In this document: positions 23,029 to 31,451 of the stretch, one piece after another
Layout of the letters: each line of letters starts with the position of its first letter
Position numbering within the stretch: position 1 is the first letter of the stretch
Source of the DNA: Streptomyces morookaense
GTDB lineage: Bacteria; Actinomycetota; Actinomycetes; Streptomycetales; Streptomycetaceae
NCBI RefSeq assembly: GCF_013030945.1
Contig: NZ_JABBXF010000090.1
Coordinates: forward strand, 1-48,854
Direction of reading: 5' to 3'
Length of the DNA stretch: 48,854 bases
Program-made: the position numbers and the translations under genes
The notes under the pieces: model-generated
What the model was told of the DNA's origin: nothing
Database searches by the model: none
What the model saw: only the letters and a program-made list of their open reading frames with translations

Positions 23029-25122
23029 ATGGCGCAGGACAAACCCGCACTCCCGCCCGAATCCGCCCCCGGCCCCGCCGCGGCCACCGCCCCCGGGGCC
23101 GTGCCCGGCGCGGGTCATGTGCAGCGCAGCGTGCCGGTCGCCATCGGCGCCCTGCTGCTGGGCATGCTGCTGGCGGCGCTCGACCAGACCATCGTCTCCA
23201 CCGCGCTGCCCACGATCGTCAGCGACCTCGGCGGGCTGGAGCACCTGTCGTGGGTGGTCACGGCCTATCTGCTCGCCTCCACCGCCGCGACCCCGCTGTG
23301 GGGCAAGCTCGGCGACCAGTACGGGCGCAAGAAGCTCTTCCAGACCGCCATCGTCATCTTCCTCGTCGGCTCCGCCCTGTGCGGGGCCGCGCAGAACATG
23401 CTGGAGCTGATCGGCTTCCGCGCCCTGCAGGGCCTGGGCGGCGGCGGGCTGATCGTGCTGTCGATGGCGATCGTCGGCGACATCGTGCCGCCCCGCGACC
23501 GCGGCCGCTACCAGGGCCTGTTCGGTGCGGTCTTCGGCGGTACGAGCGTGCTCGGGCCGCTGCTCGGCGGGCTGTTCGTGGACCACCTCAGCTGGCGCTG
23601 GGTGTTCTACGTCAACCTGCCGGTCGGCGCCGTCGCGCTCGCCGTCATCGCCGCCGTGCTGCACATCCCCGTCCACCGCACCCCGCACCGCATCGACTAC
23701 CTCGGCACCTTCCTCATCGCGGCCGTCGCCGTCTGCCTGGTGCTGATGACCTCGCTCGGCGGCACCACCTGGGCCTGGTCGTCCTGGCAGATCGTGTTCC
23801 TCGGTGTGCTCGGCGTGGCCCTGCTCGTCCCCTTCGTGCTCGTCGAGCGGCGCGCGGCCGAACCCGTCCTGCCGCTGGGCCTGTTCCGCAACCGCACCTT
23901 CGTGCTCTGCTCGGTCATCGGCTTCATCGTCGGCTTCGCGATGTTCGGCTCGATGACCTACCTGCCGACCTTCCTGCAGGTCGTCCACGGCGTCTCGCCG
24001 ACCCTGTCCGGCGTGCACATGCTGCCGATGGTGGCCGGCATGCTCATCGCCTCCACCGGCTCCGGCCAGATCGTCAGCCGCACCGGCCGCTACCGCGTCT
24101 TCCCCATCGCCGGCACCGGCGTGATGACGATCGGCCTGCTCCTGCTGCACCAGCTCGAACCCGCCACCGGGACGGGCGAGATGAGCGTCTACTTCTTCGT
24201 CTTCGGCTTCGGGCTCGGCCTCGTCATGCAGGTGCTCGTGCTCGTCGTGCAGAACTCCGTCGACTACGCGAACCTGGGCGTCGCCACCTCCGGCGCCACC
24301 TTCTTCCGCTCCATCGGCGCCTCGTTCGGCGTCTCGGTCTTCGGCACGATCTTCTCCAACAAGCTCGGCCCCCGGATCGCCGCGGCCCTCGCCGGGGCCG
24401 CCCTGCCGCCCGGGCTCACCCCCGGCGCCCTGGCGGCCGACCCGCGGGCCGTGGGCCGGCTGCCGGCCGCGGAGCGCGCGAGCGTCCTCGGCGCCTACTC
24501 CCAGTCGATCACCGATGTCTTCGTCTACGCCGTGCCCCCCGCCCTCCTCGCCTTCGCCTTCGCCTGGCTGCTCCGGGAGGAGCCGCTGCGCAGCGCCGTC
24601 ACCGCGCCGGAGGCCGGCGAGGTCGTCTCCAGCAACCCCGTCCAGCGTTCCTCGCACGACGAGGCCGCCCGCATGCTGTCGCTGCTCGGCAGCCGCGAGG
24701 GCCGCAGGCAGGTCTACGAGAAGATCACCGAACGCGCCGGGCTCGACCTGCTGCCCGCCGCGAGCTGGATGCTGCTGCGCATCAACCGCTACGGCTCCGC
24801 CGAACCGTCGCTGCTCGCCGAACGCGCGGGCATCCCGCTGCGTGTGGTCACCGAGGCCGGGCGCCAGCTGGAGATACGCGAACTGGTGCGGCGCGAGGGC
24901 GTGCTGCTCGTGCTCACCGAGGAGGGGAAGCGGCAGGCCGGACTGCTCTTCGACGCGCGCAAGGAGTCACTCGCCGAACTGCTCGGCGACTGGTGGACGC
25001 CGGACCGGCCCACCGACCTCAATGTGCTCGTCCGCGAACTCAGCGCCGAACTGTGCGGCTCCGACGCGGAACAGCCGCGCAACGGCGGCGAGTCCAGGCG
25101 GGATCACGACGCGCGGCCATGA
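23029..25122 (+). CDS. DHA2-type MFS multidrug exporter fused to a winged-helix domain
   Basis: 697 residues. About residues 35-520 are a 14-helix MFS drug:H+ antiporter: LLGMLLAALDQTIVSTALPTIVSDLGG (motif D1), GKLGDQYGRKKLFQTA (motif A), RALQGLGGGGLIVLSMAIVGD (motif B) and GLFGAVFGGTSVLGPLLGGLFVD (motif C). A loop follows, and then about 150 cytosolic residues, LLGSREGRRQVYEKI...AASWMLLRINRYGSAEPSLLAERAGIPLRVVTEAGRQLEIRELVRREGVLLVLTEEGKRQ, with the layout of a MarR-like winged helix. ATG 23029 sits behind GGAGGGGAG. The last 19 bases overlap the convergent GNAT gene. The exporter/regulator fusion suggests substrate sensing or autoregulation; this is inference. Confidence 0.9.
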   Translation: MAQDKPALPPESAPGPAAATAPGAVPGAGHVQRSVPVAIGALLLGMLLAALDQTIVSTALPTIVSDLGGLEHLSWVVTAYLLASTAATPLWGKLGDQYGRKKLFQTAIVIFLVGSALCGAAQNMLELIGFRALQGLGGGGLIVLSMAIVGDIVPPRDRGRYQGLFGAVFGGTSVLGPLLGGLFVDHLSWRWVFYVNLPVGAVALAVIAAVLHIPVHRTPHRIDYLGTFLIAAVAVCLVLMTSLGGTTWAWSSWQIVFLGVLGVALLVPFVLVERRAAEPVLPLGLFRNRTFVLCSVIGFIVGFAMFGSMTYLPTFLQVVHGVSPTLSGVHMLPMVAGMLIASTGSGQIVSRTGRYRVFPIAGTGVMTIGLLLLHQLEPATGTGEMSVYFFVFGFGLGLVMQVLVLVVQNSVDYANLGVATSGATFFRSIGASFGVSVFGTIFSNKLGPRIAAALAGAALPPGLTPGALAADPRAVGRLPAAERASVLGAYSQSITDVFVYAVPPALLAFAFAWLLREEPLRSAVTAPEAGEVVSSNPVQRSSHDEAARMLSLLGSREGRRQVYEKITERAGLDLLPAASWMLLRINRYGSAEPSLLAERAGIPLRVVTEAGRQLEIRELVRREGVLLVLTEEGKRQAGLLFDARKESLAELLGDWWTPDRPTDLNVLVRELSAELCGSDAEQPRNGGESRRDHDARP

Positions 25123-25637
25123 ACTCCCTCCAGCCGCTTGGTCATCCAGACCTCCGCGTATGCGCCGTCGTTGTGGGCGGGCGTCTCGCGGAAGTCCTGG
25201 CGCGCGTACAGCGCCCGCGCCTCCACCAGGTCCAGCCGGGTGTCCAGCACCATGCGCTCCGCGCCCCAGGAGCGGGCCAACTCCTCGGCCGCGCCCAGCA
25301 GGACGGGCCCGCCGCCCCGCCCGCGCTGCGCGGGCCGGACGAACATCCGCTTCACCTCGGCCGTTCGCGCGTCCAGCCGCCGCACCCCCACGCAGCCGGC
25401 CGGCCCGCCGTCGTACCGGCCCACCAGGAACACGCCCTGCGGCGGGACGAGATCGTCGCTGGGGTCCTCGGCCAGGTGCCGCTCGATCTCCTCCGGGGTG
25501 CACCGCCGGCCGTGGTGCAGCAGATACCAGCGGTCGGCGACGTCGACGAGGTACTCGCGCAGCAGCGCGGCCGATCCGGCGGAGCCGACGGGCTCCGGGG
25601 CGACGGTCCAGGAGGACGAGTTCGCGATCATGGTCAT
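25104..25637 (-). CDS. GNAT-family N-acetyltransferase
   Basis: 177 residues. The acetyl-CoA binding core is EVKRMFVRPAQRGRGGGPVLLGAAEELARSWGAERMVLDTRLDLVEARALYARQDF, with the R/Q-x-x-G-x-G/A motif A as QRGRGGGP. An N-terminal extension of about 40 residues includes ALLREYLVDVADRWYLLHHGR. The short C-terminal strand ends EVWMTKRLEG. The substrate is unknown. The 3' end overlaps the MFS gene by 19 bases, tail to tail. Confidence 0.85.
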   Translation of the reverse strand: MTMIANSSSWTVAPEPVGSAGSAALLREYLVDVADRWYLLHHGRRCTPEEIERHLAEDPSDDLVPPQGVFLVGRYDGGPAGCVGVRRLDARTAEVKRMFVRPAQRGRGGGPVLLGAAEELARSWGAERMVLDTRLDLVEARALYARQDFRETPAHNDGAYAEVWMTKRLEGVHGRAS

Positions 25638-25684
25638 GGCGAGGATCGTCGCACGCGGCGCCCGCGCGAGGGAGGGGTACGGGC

Positions 25685-26641
25685 ATGAGAACCAGGACCT
25701 TCCCGCCCACCGGACGCCCGCTCGGTGCCGTCGGCCTGGGCTGCTCCGCGCTGAGCCCCTGGATGTACGCCCGCCCCGACCTCGACGACACCGAGGCCGC
25801 CGCCCTCCTGCACACCGCCGTCGACCGCGGCGTCACCTGCCTCGACACCGCGGGCGTGTACGGCGAGGGCCACAACGAGAGCCTGATCGGCCGCGCCCTG
25901 TCCGCCCGGCGCCACGAGGTGTTCCTGGCCACCAAGGCCGGCTTCGTCGTGGACGACCTGGCCGCCATGACCCTGCACCGCGACGGCAGACCCGCACAGC
26001 TGCGCGCCGCCGTGGAGGCGAGCCTGCGCCGGCTCCGCACCGACACCGTGGACCTCTGCTACCTCCACCGCATCGACCCGGACGTCCCGCTGGAGGACAG
26101 CTGGGGCGCCCTGGCCGCACTGGTCCGGCAGGGCAAGATCGGCCACCTCGGCCTCTCGGACGTCCGGGTCCGCGACGCCGAACGGGCCCACCGCATCCAC
26201 CCGGTCGCGGCGGTGCAGTCCGAACTCTCCCTGTGGGCCCGGCAGTCGATGCCCATCGTCCGCTGGTGCGCCCGCAACGGCGCGGTGTTCGCCCCGTACG
26301 CACCTCTGGGACGCGGCTTCCTCACCGGCACCATCACCCCGCGCACGGACTTCGCCCCCGGCGACGTCCGCGCCCGCCACCCCCGCTTCACGCGCCGCGC
26401 CCGCGCGGCCAACGAGCGCATCCTCACCGTCCTCCGCACGGTCGCGGCCCGCCACGCCGCGACGCCCGCCCAGATCGCCCTCGCCTGGACCCTCGCCCAG
26501 GGCCCGCACGTCATCCCCGTCCCCAGCACCACGCGGCTCCGCCACCTCCACGACAACATCGCCGCAGCGGCTCTCGACCTCACCGCCCAGGACCTCGCCG
26601 ATCTGGGCGGGGCGCCTGCGGCGGTGGAGGACGCCTGCTGA
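25685..26641 (+). CDS. Aldo/keto reductase
   Basis: A 318-residue (alpha/beta)8 NADPH-dependent oxidoreductase. The catalytic residues are in CLDTAGVYGEGHNESLIGRAL (Asp, Tyr), EVFLATKAGF (Lys) and DLCYLHRIDP (His). GHLGLSDV and QSELSLWAR are the usual barrel strands, and the C-terminus has IPVPSTTRLRHLHDNI for the cofactor phosphate. It is of the YajO/AKR13 type acting on aldehydes. GGGAGGGG precedes ATG 25685. Its last 62 bases are shared with the convergent ArsR-like gene. Confidence 0.88.
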   Translation: MRTRTFPPTGRPLGAVGLGCSALSPWMYARPDLDDTEAAALLHTAVDRGVTCLDTAGVYGEGHNESLIGRALSARRHEVFLATKAGFVVDDLAAMTLHRDGRPAQLRAAVEASLRRLRTDTVDLCYLHRIDPDVPLEDSWGALAALVRQGKIGHLGLSDVRVRDAERAHRIHPVAAVQSELSLWARQSMPIVRWCARNGAVFAPYAPLGRGFLTGTITPRTDFAPGDVRARHPRFTRRARAANERILTVLRTVAARHAATPAQIALAWTLAQGPHVIPVPSTTRLRHLHDNIAAAALDLTAQDLADLGGAPAAVEDAC

Positions 26642-27626
26642 ACCGGTCGTCCGCCGCGGCGGCTTCGAGCAGGCCGATGCCGGCGGAGGTCGGCGTGTGC
26701 AGCATCGCGTTGCGGTGGCGCACCGCGGCCGTGAGCCCCGCCGAGCGCAGGACGGAGGCGTGTTCGCTGGCGCTGGCCGGGGCGATGCCGGTGCGGGCGG
26801 CGAGCTGGGTGGTGCTGCTGTTCGGGTGGGCGGCGATCGCGCACAGCACGGCGGCACGCGTCCGGCCGAGGAGCGCGGCCAGGGACGGGGGCAGTACGGC
26901 GCCCGGGAGCCGGGGCGCGGCCGTGGGGTGCTCGCCGTGGCGGACCGGGTAGGTCAGCCAGTGCTGCGCGCTGCACGGGTCCACGCCCACGACCGGTCTG
27001 TCGCCGTACAGCGTGGGGACCAACAGCAGCCCGCGACCGCCGAGTCGGACTTCCAGCTCGACGTGGAAGTCGACCTCGAGCACGGGAGGGCGCCAGCGGA
27101 TACGGAGCGGGTCGAGGCCCGCCAGCAGGCTCTCGACACCGCCCGTGGCCAAGTGCTGGATCCGCAGCGCCCGATCGGCGCTCGCCAGCGAGTCGACGCG
27201 CGGCCAGTCGGCGCCTTCGTCCCGGTCATGGATGCGCACCAGCATGTCGAAGTACTGGTGCAGGGGCTCCGGTCCCGTTTCGTGGCGGAGCACCCAGTGC
27301 TGCTGGGTGAGGTCCGCCAAGTGCTTGCGGATCTGCATGTGGGATGTGGAGCGCAGCCGCTCCAGCGCCTCCCGGGGATGACCGCAGTCCACGGGCGACA
27401 GCACGAACGCGGGGAGGCGCCCCTTCCAGGGATGCCGGCCGACGAGCCTCAGGAGCGGGGCCGACAGCGGTTCGAACGGTTCGTCACGCCGGCTCCCGAG
27501 GCGGCGGGCACGGGCCGGCTGCCCCTTCGCCCAGGTCATCATGCCGAGCTCGACCAGGGGACGGGGCCCCTCGGCCAGGCGGGTGCGGGAGAGGTCGTCG
27601 GCCGTGAAGTGGATCCGTAGGGCCAC
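26580..27626 (-). CDS. ArsR-type helix-turn-helix regulator with N-terminal DUF5937-like domain
   Basis: 348 residues. The N-terminal 240 residues (MALRIHFTADDLSRTRLAEGPRPLVELGMM...) are the DUF5937-type sensor found in actinobacterial ArsR-like proteins. About residues 250-330 are a winged helix: LLGRTRAAVLCAIAAHPNSSTTQLAARTGIAPASASEHASVLRSAGLTAAVRHRNAMLHTPTSAG. The Pro/Arg-rich tail is non-conserved. No metal-binding Cys cluster is visible, so the ligand is probably organic. The 3' overlap with the aldo/keto reductase gene is 62 bases. Confidence 0.82.
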   Translation of the reverse strand: MALRIHFTADDLSRTRLAEGPRPLVELGMMTWAKGQPARARRLGSRRDEPFEPLSAPLLRLVGRHPWKGRLPAFVLSPVDCGHPREALERLRSTSHMQIRKHLADLTQQHWVLRHETGPEPLHQYFDMLVRIHDRDEGADWPRVDSLASADRALRIQHLATGGVESLLAGLDPLRIRWRPPVLEVDFHVELEVRLGGRGLLLVPTLYGDRPVVGVDPCSAQHWLTYPVRHGEHPTAAPRLPGAVLPPSLAALLGRTRAAVLCAIAAHPNSSTTQLAARTGIAPASASEHASVLRSAGLTAAVRHRNAMLHTPTSAGIGLLEAAAADDRFSRRPPPPQAPRPDRRGPGR

Positions 27627-27728
27627 GGATCGATTGTGGCCGGGTCCGGGACATTCGGACCACGCCGAATCAGGTCAACAGGGGTGGCCTGATCGGCAAT
27701 TCTGGGGCGCGGGGGGTGATGCGGGGTT

Positions 27729-27757
27729 CCCCGCCTCTTACGGGGGTGGAGGCGGGG
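27729..27757 (-). terminator. Terminator after the ABM-domain gene
   Basis: CCCCGCCTC (27729-27737) pairs with GAGGCGGGG (27749-27757) around an 11-base loop, between the ABM gene stop and the ArsR-like gene start. The rest of that 156-bp gap shows nothing else. Confidence 0.65.
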
Positions 27758-27782
27758 GACACCGGCCGGGACGCGGACTGCG

Positions 27783-28109
27783 TCAGCCCTGCTTGGGCCC
27801 CGCCTGCTGCACGACCTCGAACGACCACAGCGTGGAGTCCGCCGCAGCCGGCCGCTGCTTCGGGGCGCCCTCGCCGCCGCCCTGGTGGGCCGACCGCATC
27901 GGGCCCTCCATCCACGCCTTGAAGTCCTCCTCGCTGCGCCAGCGCGTGTAGACGAGGTACTTGTCGGTGCCCTCCAGGGGGCGCAGCAGTTCGAACCACT
28001 CGAAACCGTCGGAGTTCTCCACGACACCGGCCCGCGAGGCGAAGCGCTGCTCCAGGACCTCGCGCTGCTCGGCCGGGACGGTCAGGGCGTTGATCTTCAC
28101 GATGCTCAT
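27783..28109 (-). CDS. Antibiotic biosynthesis monooxygenase (ABM) domain protein
   Basis: A 108-residue ferredoxin-like dimeric alpha+beta barrel protein. MSIVKINALTVPAEQREVLEQRFASRAGVVENSDGFEWFELLRPLEGTDKYLVYTRWRSEEDFKAWMEGP shows the ABM pattern: N-terminal strand, helix with ERF, GFxxFELL strand, YxVYTRWxSEEDFxAW. The closest well-known group is the MhuD/IsdG-like or quinone-oxygenase ABM fold, and no haem-binding His/Asn triad can be assigned confidently. I chose the ATG at 28109 over one at 28154 because it begins the conserved strand. Confidence 0.85.
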   Translation of the reverse strand: MSIVKINALTVPAEQREVLEQRFASRAGVVENSDGFEWFELLRPLEGTDKYLVYTRWRSEEDFKAWMEGPMRSAHQGGGEGAPKQRPAAADSTLWSFEVVQQAGPKQG

Positions 28110-28263
28110 GGGGCCATCCTGCCCCAGGGGTCTCGCGCGGTCGCCGCGGGGCACGGTGTCCGGGGATGACCCGCCTCCCCACCCGCGGACTCAGTAAGGT
28201 CTCACAGAGCGCGGCGAACTCGACGAAGACGACCGATCTGGGCGACCGGAGGAGCGGCGGAGC

Positions 28264-30291
28264 GTGGCGGAAGCAGAGCGGAGCGGGCTCGGGGGGCCGC
28301 TGGGCGCGGGCTCTCGCACCGGCATGGTGCTGGGGGTCCTCTGGGGGCTCGCCGGGCTGCTCGCCGTGCGGCAGGCCGCCGCCGTGCTGCGGCTCCCGCC
28401 CGAGCGGCGGTTCACCGACCTGGCGACCTGGATCGGCGACCACGGCGTGCTGCATGTGCGCGGCTCGCTCTACGACACCGACCGGTTCACCGGTACCCCG
28501 TTCGCCGGACTCGTCCTCAAACCGCTGAGCCGGGCCGCCGAACAGAGCCTCGGCATCGCCTGGACCTTCGGCACGCTGCTCCTCGTCGTCGCCCTCGCGC
28601 TCGTCGCCGCGCGCGCCGTGCCGCAGCCCGTCTCCCGGCGCACGGCGCTGCTCGCCGCGCCGGTGGCCGTCATCCTGGCCGTGCTCTCGCTGCCCGTGCG
28701 CAACACCTTCACACTCGGGCAGACCAGCATCATCCCCGTCCTGCTCGTCGTCCTCGCCTGCTGCCGGCCGCGCCTCGCGCAGGACGACGGGCCGGCCGCG
28801 GGCGTCCTCGTCGGGCTCGCCGCCGCCCTGCAGCCCGCCGTGCTGCTCTTCGCGCCGCTGCTCCGGTTCACAGGGCGGCGGCGCGCTGCTTTCGCCGGCG
28901 GTGCCACCTTCGCCGTCTGCACGGCCCTCGCCTGGGCGGCCCTGCCCGACGACTCGTGGGCCTACTGGGTGCACCACATCGCCGGCGCCGGCCTCGGCAG
29001 CCACCCCGACGGGCTCGCCAACCAGTCCCTGCACGGACTGCTGCTCCGCATCGGCCTGCGAGGCCCCGTCGAACTCGCGCTCTATGCACTGCTGTCCGCC
29101 GCCGTGACCGTCACCGGCCTCCGCCGCGCCGTGCGCTGCGCCCGGGACGGGCAGCTGCTGCTGGCCACCGCCCTCACCGGCTGCGTCGCCGTCGCCGTCT
29201 CGCCCACCGCCTGGCAGCACCAGCAGCTGTGGATCCTGCTCGCCGTCGTCGGCCGGGTCGGCCGGCGGCGCGCCGGCCGGCTGGTGTGGCCCGTGCTCGT
29301 CGTGCTCGTCATGACGCTCCCCAGCGCCGTCCTCGTGCCGCCGAACCCCGTGTTCGGGCCGCTCGGCGACAACGCCCCGCTGCTGGCCGCCCTGCTGGCC
29401 GCCTGCGCGGTGCCGTTCCTGTCGCGCGGCGCGGAGCTGTGGGAGCGGCCCGAGCCGACCCCGGTCGCCGAGCCGCAGCGCGGGCGCTGGTCCTGGGTGC
29501 CGCTGCTCGGCTTCTGGAAGCGCCCGCTCAACCGCCCCAACATGCTGCTGGAGCTGATGCTGATACGGGTCGGCTACTGGGCCTACTCCTACGTCCGCGC
29601 CCAGGCCCCCGACTCGCGCAGCCTGGCGGAGTCGCACGGCCGGCAGATACTCGGCATCGAGAGATTCCTGCACATGGACGTCGAGCACGCCTTCAACCAC
29701 TTCGTGGCGGGCACCGACCGGCTCGCGGACGCCATGGACTACTACTACGGCACCTTCCACTTCATCGTGCCGGTGTCCCTGCTCGCCTTCCTCTACGTGC
29801 GCCGCCCCGCGCTCTACCGTTGGGGCCGCACGGCGCTGGCCCTCGCGACGCTGATGGCGCTCGCCGGCTTCTGGCTCTACCCGCTGGCCCCGCCGCGGCT
29901 GATGCCGGGCCTCGGCTTCATCGACACCGCCAACGGGCCGCAGGACCTGTCCCACCCCGACTTCGGGCCGCTGACGGAACTGTCCAACCAGTACGCGGCG
30001 ATGCCCTCGCTGCACATCGGCTGGTCGCTGTGGTGCGGGATCGTGATCGCGGTGATCGCGCCGAAGCCGTGGATGAAGGCGGCGGGCATGCTCTACCCGC
30101 TGCTCACCTTTTCGGTGATCATCGGGACGGCCAACCACTATGTGCTGGACGCGTTGGGCGGGGTGCTGGTGGTTGCCTGCGGCTTCGGCATTCAGTACGT
30201 GCTGACCGGGCCCGGACGGCCTGCCCTTGCCGTGATTCCCGGGGCGCGGGGGCCGAGTGATCCCGTCGCGCCCGAGCCCGTTCGGGCCTGA
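28264..30291 (+). CDS. Bifunctional GT87 glycosyltransferase / PAP2 phosphatase membrane protein
   Basis: 675 residues with about 16 hydrophobic helices. Residues 20-390 are a GT87-type polyprenol-dependent glycosyltransferase: YDTDRFTGTPFAGLVLKPLS, VLSLPVRNTFTLGQTSIIPVLLVVLACC, WVHHIAGAGLGSHPDGLANQSLHG, and an acidic residue early in the first loop (TDLATW). A hinge of about 30 residues (LWERPEPTPVAEPQRGRW) leads to residues 425-660, a PAP2/inositol-phosphoceramide-synthase-like domain with YYYGTFHFIVPVSLL, YAAMPSLHIGWSLW (PSLH) and GTANHYVLDALGG (HxxxD). It would couple sugar transfer from a lipid carrier with carrier or lipid dephosphorylation; the substrates are unknown. It starts at GTG 28264 behind GGAGGAG. 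Confidence 0.88.
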   Translation: MAEAERSGLGGPLGAGSRTGMVLGVLWGLAGLLAVRQAAAVLRLPPERRFTDLATWIGDHGVLHVRGSLYDTDRFTGTPFAGLVLKPLSRAAEQSLGIAWTFGTLLLVVALALVAARAVPQPVSRRTALLAAPVAVILAVLSLPVRNTFTLGQTSIIPVLLVVLACCRPRLAQDDGPAAGVLVGLAAALQPAVLLFAPLLRFTGRRRAAFAGGATFAVCTALAWAALPDDSWAYWVHHIAGAGLGSHPDGLANQSLHGLLLRIGLRGPVELALYALLSAAVTVTGLRRAVRCARDGQLLLATALTGCVAVAVSPTAWQHQQLWILLAVVGRVGRRRAGRLVWPVLVVLVMTLPSAVLVPPNPVFGPLGDNAPLLAALLAACAVPFLSRGAELWERPEPTPVAEPQRGRWSWVPLLGFWKRPLNRPNMLLELMLIRVGYWAYSYVRAQAPDSRSLAESHGRQILGIERFLHMDVEHAFNHFVAGTDRLADAMDYYYGTFHFIVPVSLLAFLYVRRPALYRWGRTALALATLMALAGFWLYPLAPPRLMPGLGFIDTANGPQDLSHPDFGPLTELSNQYAAMPSLHIGWSLWCGIVIAVIAPKPWMKAAGMLYPLLTFSVIIGTANHYVLDALGGVLVVACGFGIQYVLTGPGRPALAVIPGARGPSDPVAPEPVRA

Positions 30292-30302
30292 TGATGTCGC
30301 AG

Positions 30303-30328
30303 CCCCGCGCCCCTTTCAGGGCGCGGGG
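30303..30328. terminator. Terminator between convergent genes
   Basis: A perfect 10-bp stem CCCCGCGCCC / GGGCGCGGGG with loop CTTTCA. It resembles the hairpin half of the dispersed repeat at 21972. Confidence 0.8.
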
Positions 30329-30335
30329 AAGGCCG

Positions 30336-31013
30336 TCAACTGCCCACCGTTATCTGCTGCGTCGCGTCCGTCGTGTCCGTCACGTCGTACGTCGCGTTGA
30401 AGACCGACGCCGTGGCGGCCGTCGGACAGCCGAAGCCGCCGCTGACGGTGACGGGTACGGAGGCGCCGCTGACGACCAGTTGCGACGGCGCGCCGTTGGT
30501 GAACGTCGCGCCGAAGGACGCGCTCCCGCCGGGTGCCGCGGTCACCGTGCAGTTGGCCAGGCCCGTGGTCTGCAGGACGAGGCCGCCCTGGGGGATGGTC
30601 ATCGTGGCGGTGATCGGCGACCCGTTCTGCATCGAGATGCCCCAGGTGCCGGACGTGGTGACGGTGACGGTGACGCCGGGGATGCTGGCGCTGCAGTCGG
30701 AGTACGTGGGGGCGTTGACCGAACTGGCCACCGGACCTGCGGCGTTGGTGTTGCCCGGTGCCGCGGGTACCTGGTTGTTGGTGGTGGTGCCGTCGGGCTG
30801 GCTGGTGGAGGTGTTGCACGTGACGGTCACGGAGCCGGCCTGGAAGGTGGCCTGTCCGTTGAGCGTGGCGGCGAAGGAGTGTCCGGCGGGGGAGACGGTG
30901 GTGGACCCCGCGTCGGCCGGTCTGGCACCGGCCGACCCGGCCAGGCCGAGTGCGGCGAGAAGGGCGAGGCCGGCACCGGAGGCGACGAGCGGGCGCGCAC
31001 TGCGGAGGGTCAT
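30336..31013 (-). CDS. Secreted Ser/Thr-rich beta protein of the DUF6230/DUF6114 operon
   Basis: 225 residues with a signal peptide (LVASGAGLALLAALGLAGSAGARPA). The mature part is Thr/Ser/Val-rich with six Cys and no long hydrophobic segment: TVSPAGHSFAATLNGQATFQAGSVTVTC, CSASIPGVTVTVTTSGTWGI, LANCTVTAAPGGSASFGA, GGFGCPTAATASVFNATYDV. The pattern suggests an immunoglobulin-like beta sandwich stabilised by disulfides. The ATG start overlaps the DUF6114 stop (ATGA) and AAGGAG precedes it, so it is the third gene of a coupled operon. The function is unknown. Confidence 0.8.
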   Translation of the reverse strand: MTLRSARPLVASGAGLALLAALGLAGSAGARPADAGSTTVSPAGHSFAATLNGQATFQAGSVTVTCNTSTSQPDGTTTNNQVPAAPGNTNAAGPVASSVNAPTYSDCSASIPGVTVTVTTSGTWGISMQNGSPITATMTIPQGGLVLQTTGLANCTVTAAPGGSASFGATFTNGAPSQLVVSGASVPVTVSGGFGCPTAATASVFNATYDVTDTTDATQQITVGS

Positions 31014-31450
31014 CGGATCTCCTTGGATGGGGACGGTGGGTGCATGGGCGGTGCGGGCTCGCCCGCTTCCCGGTCCGCCGGGGTCCAGGCGAAGGTCATG
31101 GCCCCGCCGACGATGCCGAGGACGGTGCCGATCAGGAAGCCGCCGAGGTTGGACATCACCAGCGCGGCCGTGGCCATCAGGACGGTGAGCACCCCGGCGA
31201 GCGAGCGGTACTGCGGGGCGAACCAGGCCGTCAGGCCCATGACGACCATCACCAGGCCCATGAGGACCGAGGGGATGCCCGCGATGCCCTGCTCCAGCAT
31301 GATCTTCAGCGGGGCCAGCGGGAGGACGCAGATCTCCGTGCCCGCGACGACGGTGACGAGGCCGCCCCAGAACGGGCGGCCCTTGCGCCACCGTCGCCAC
31401 GTGGTCCAGGGGTGACGCCGGGCGGGGGATTCCGACGCGGACCCGGCCAC
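31010..31450 (-). CDS. DUF6114 membrane protein
   Basis: 146 residues with four transmembrane helices: FWGGLVTVVAGTEICVLPLAPL, IAGIPSVLMGLVMVVMGLTAWF, LAGVLTVLMATAALVMSNLGGFLIG and LGIVGGAMTFAW. The N-terminal RWRKGRPFWGGL and the spacing fit DUF6114, which occurs next to DUF6230 genes across Streptomyces. The GTG start comes one base after the DUF6230 stop. Confidence 0.85.
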   Translation of the reverse strand: MAGSASESPARRHPWTTWRRWRKGRPFWGGLVTVVAGTEICVLPLAPLKIMLEQGIAGIPSVLMGLVMVVMGLTAWFAPQYRSLAGVLTVLMATAALVMSNLGGFLIGTVLGIVGGAMTFAWTPADREAGEPAPPMHPPSPSKEIR

Positions 31451-31451
31451 G

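Noticed and set aside
27670..30138. 822-codon minus-strand frame opposite the GT87-PAP2 gene
   Set aside because: Low-complexity His/Glu/Arg/Gly composition with no domains; a shadow of the membrane protein.
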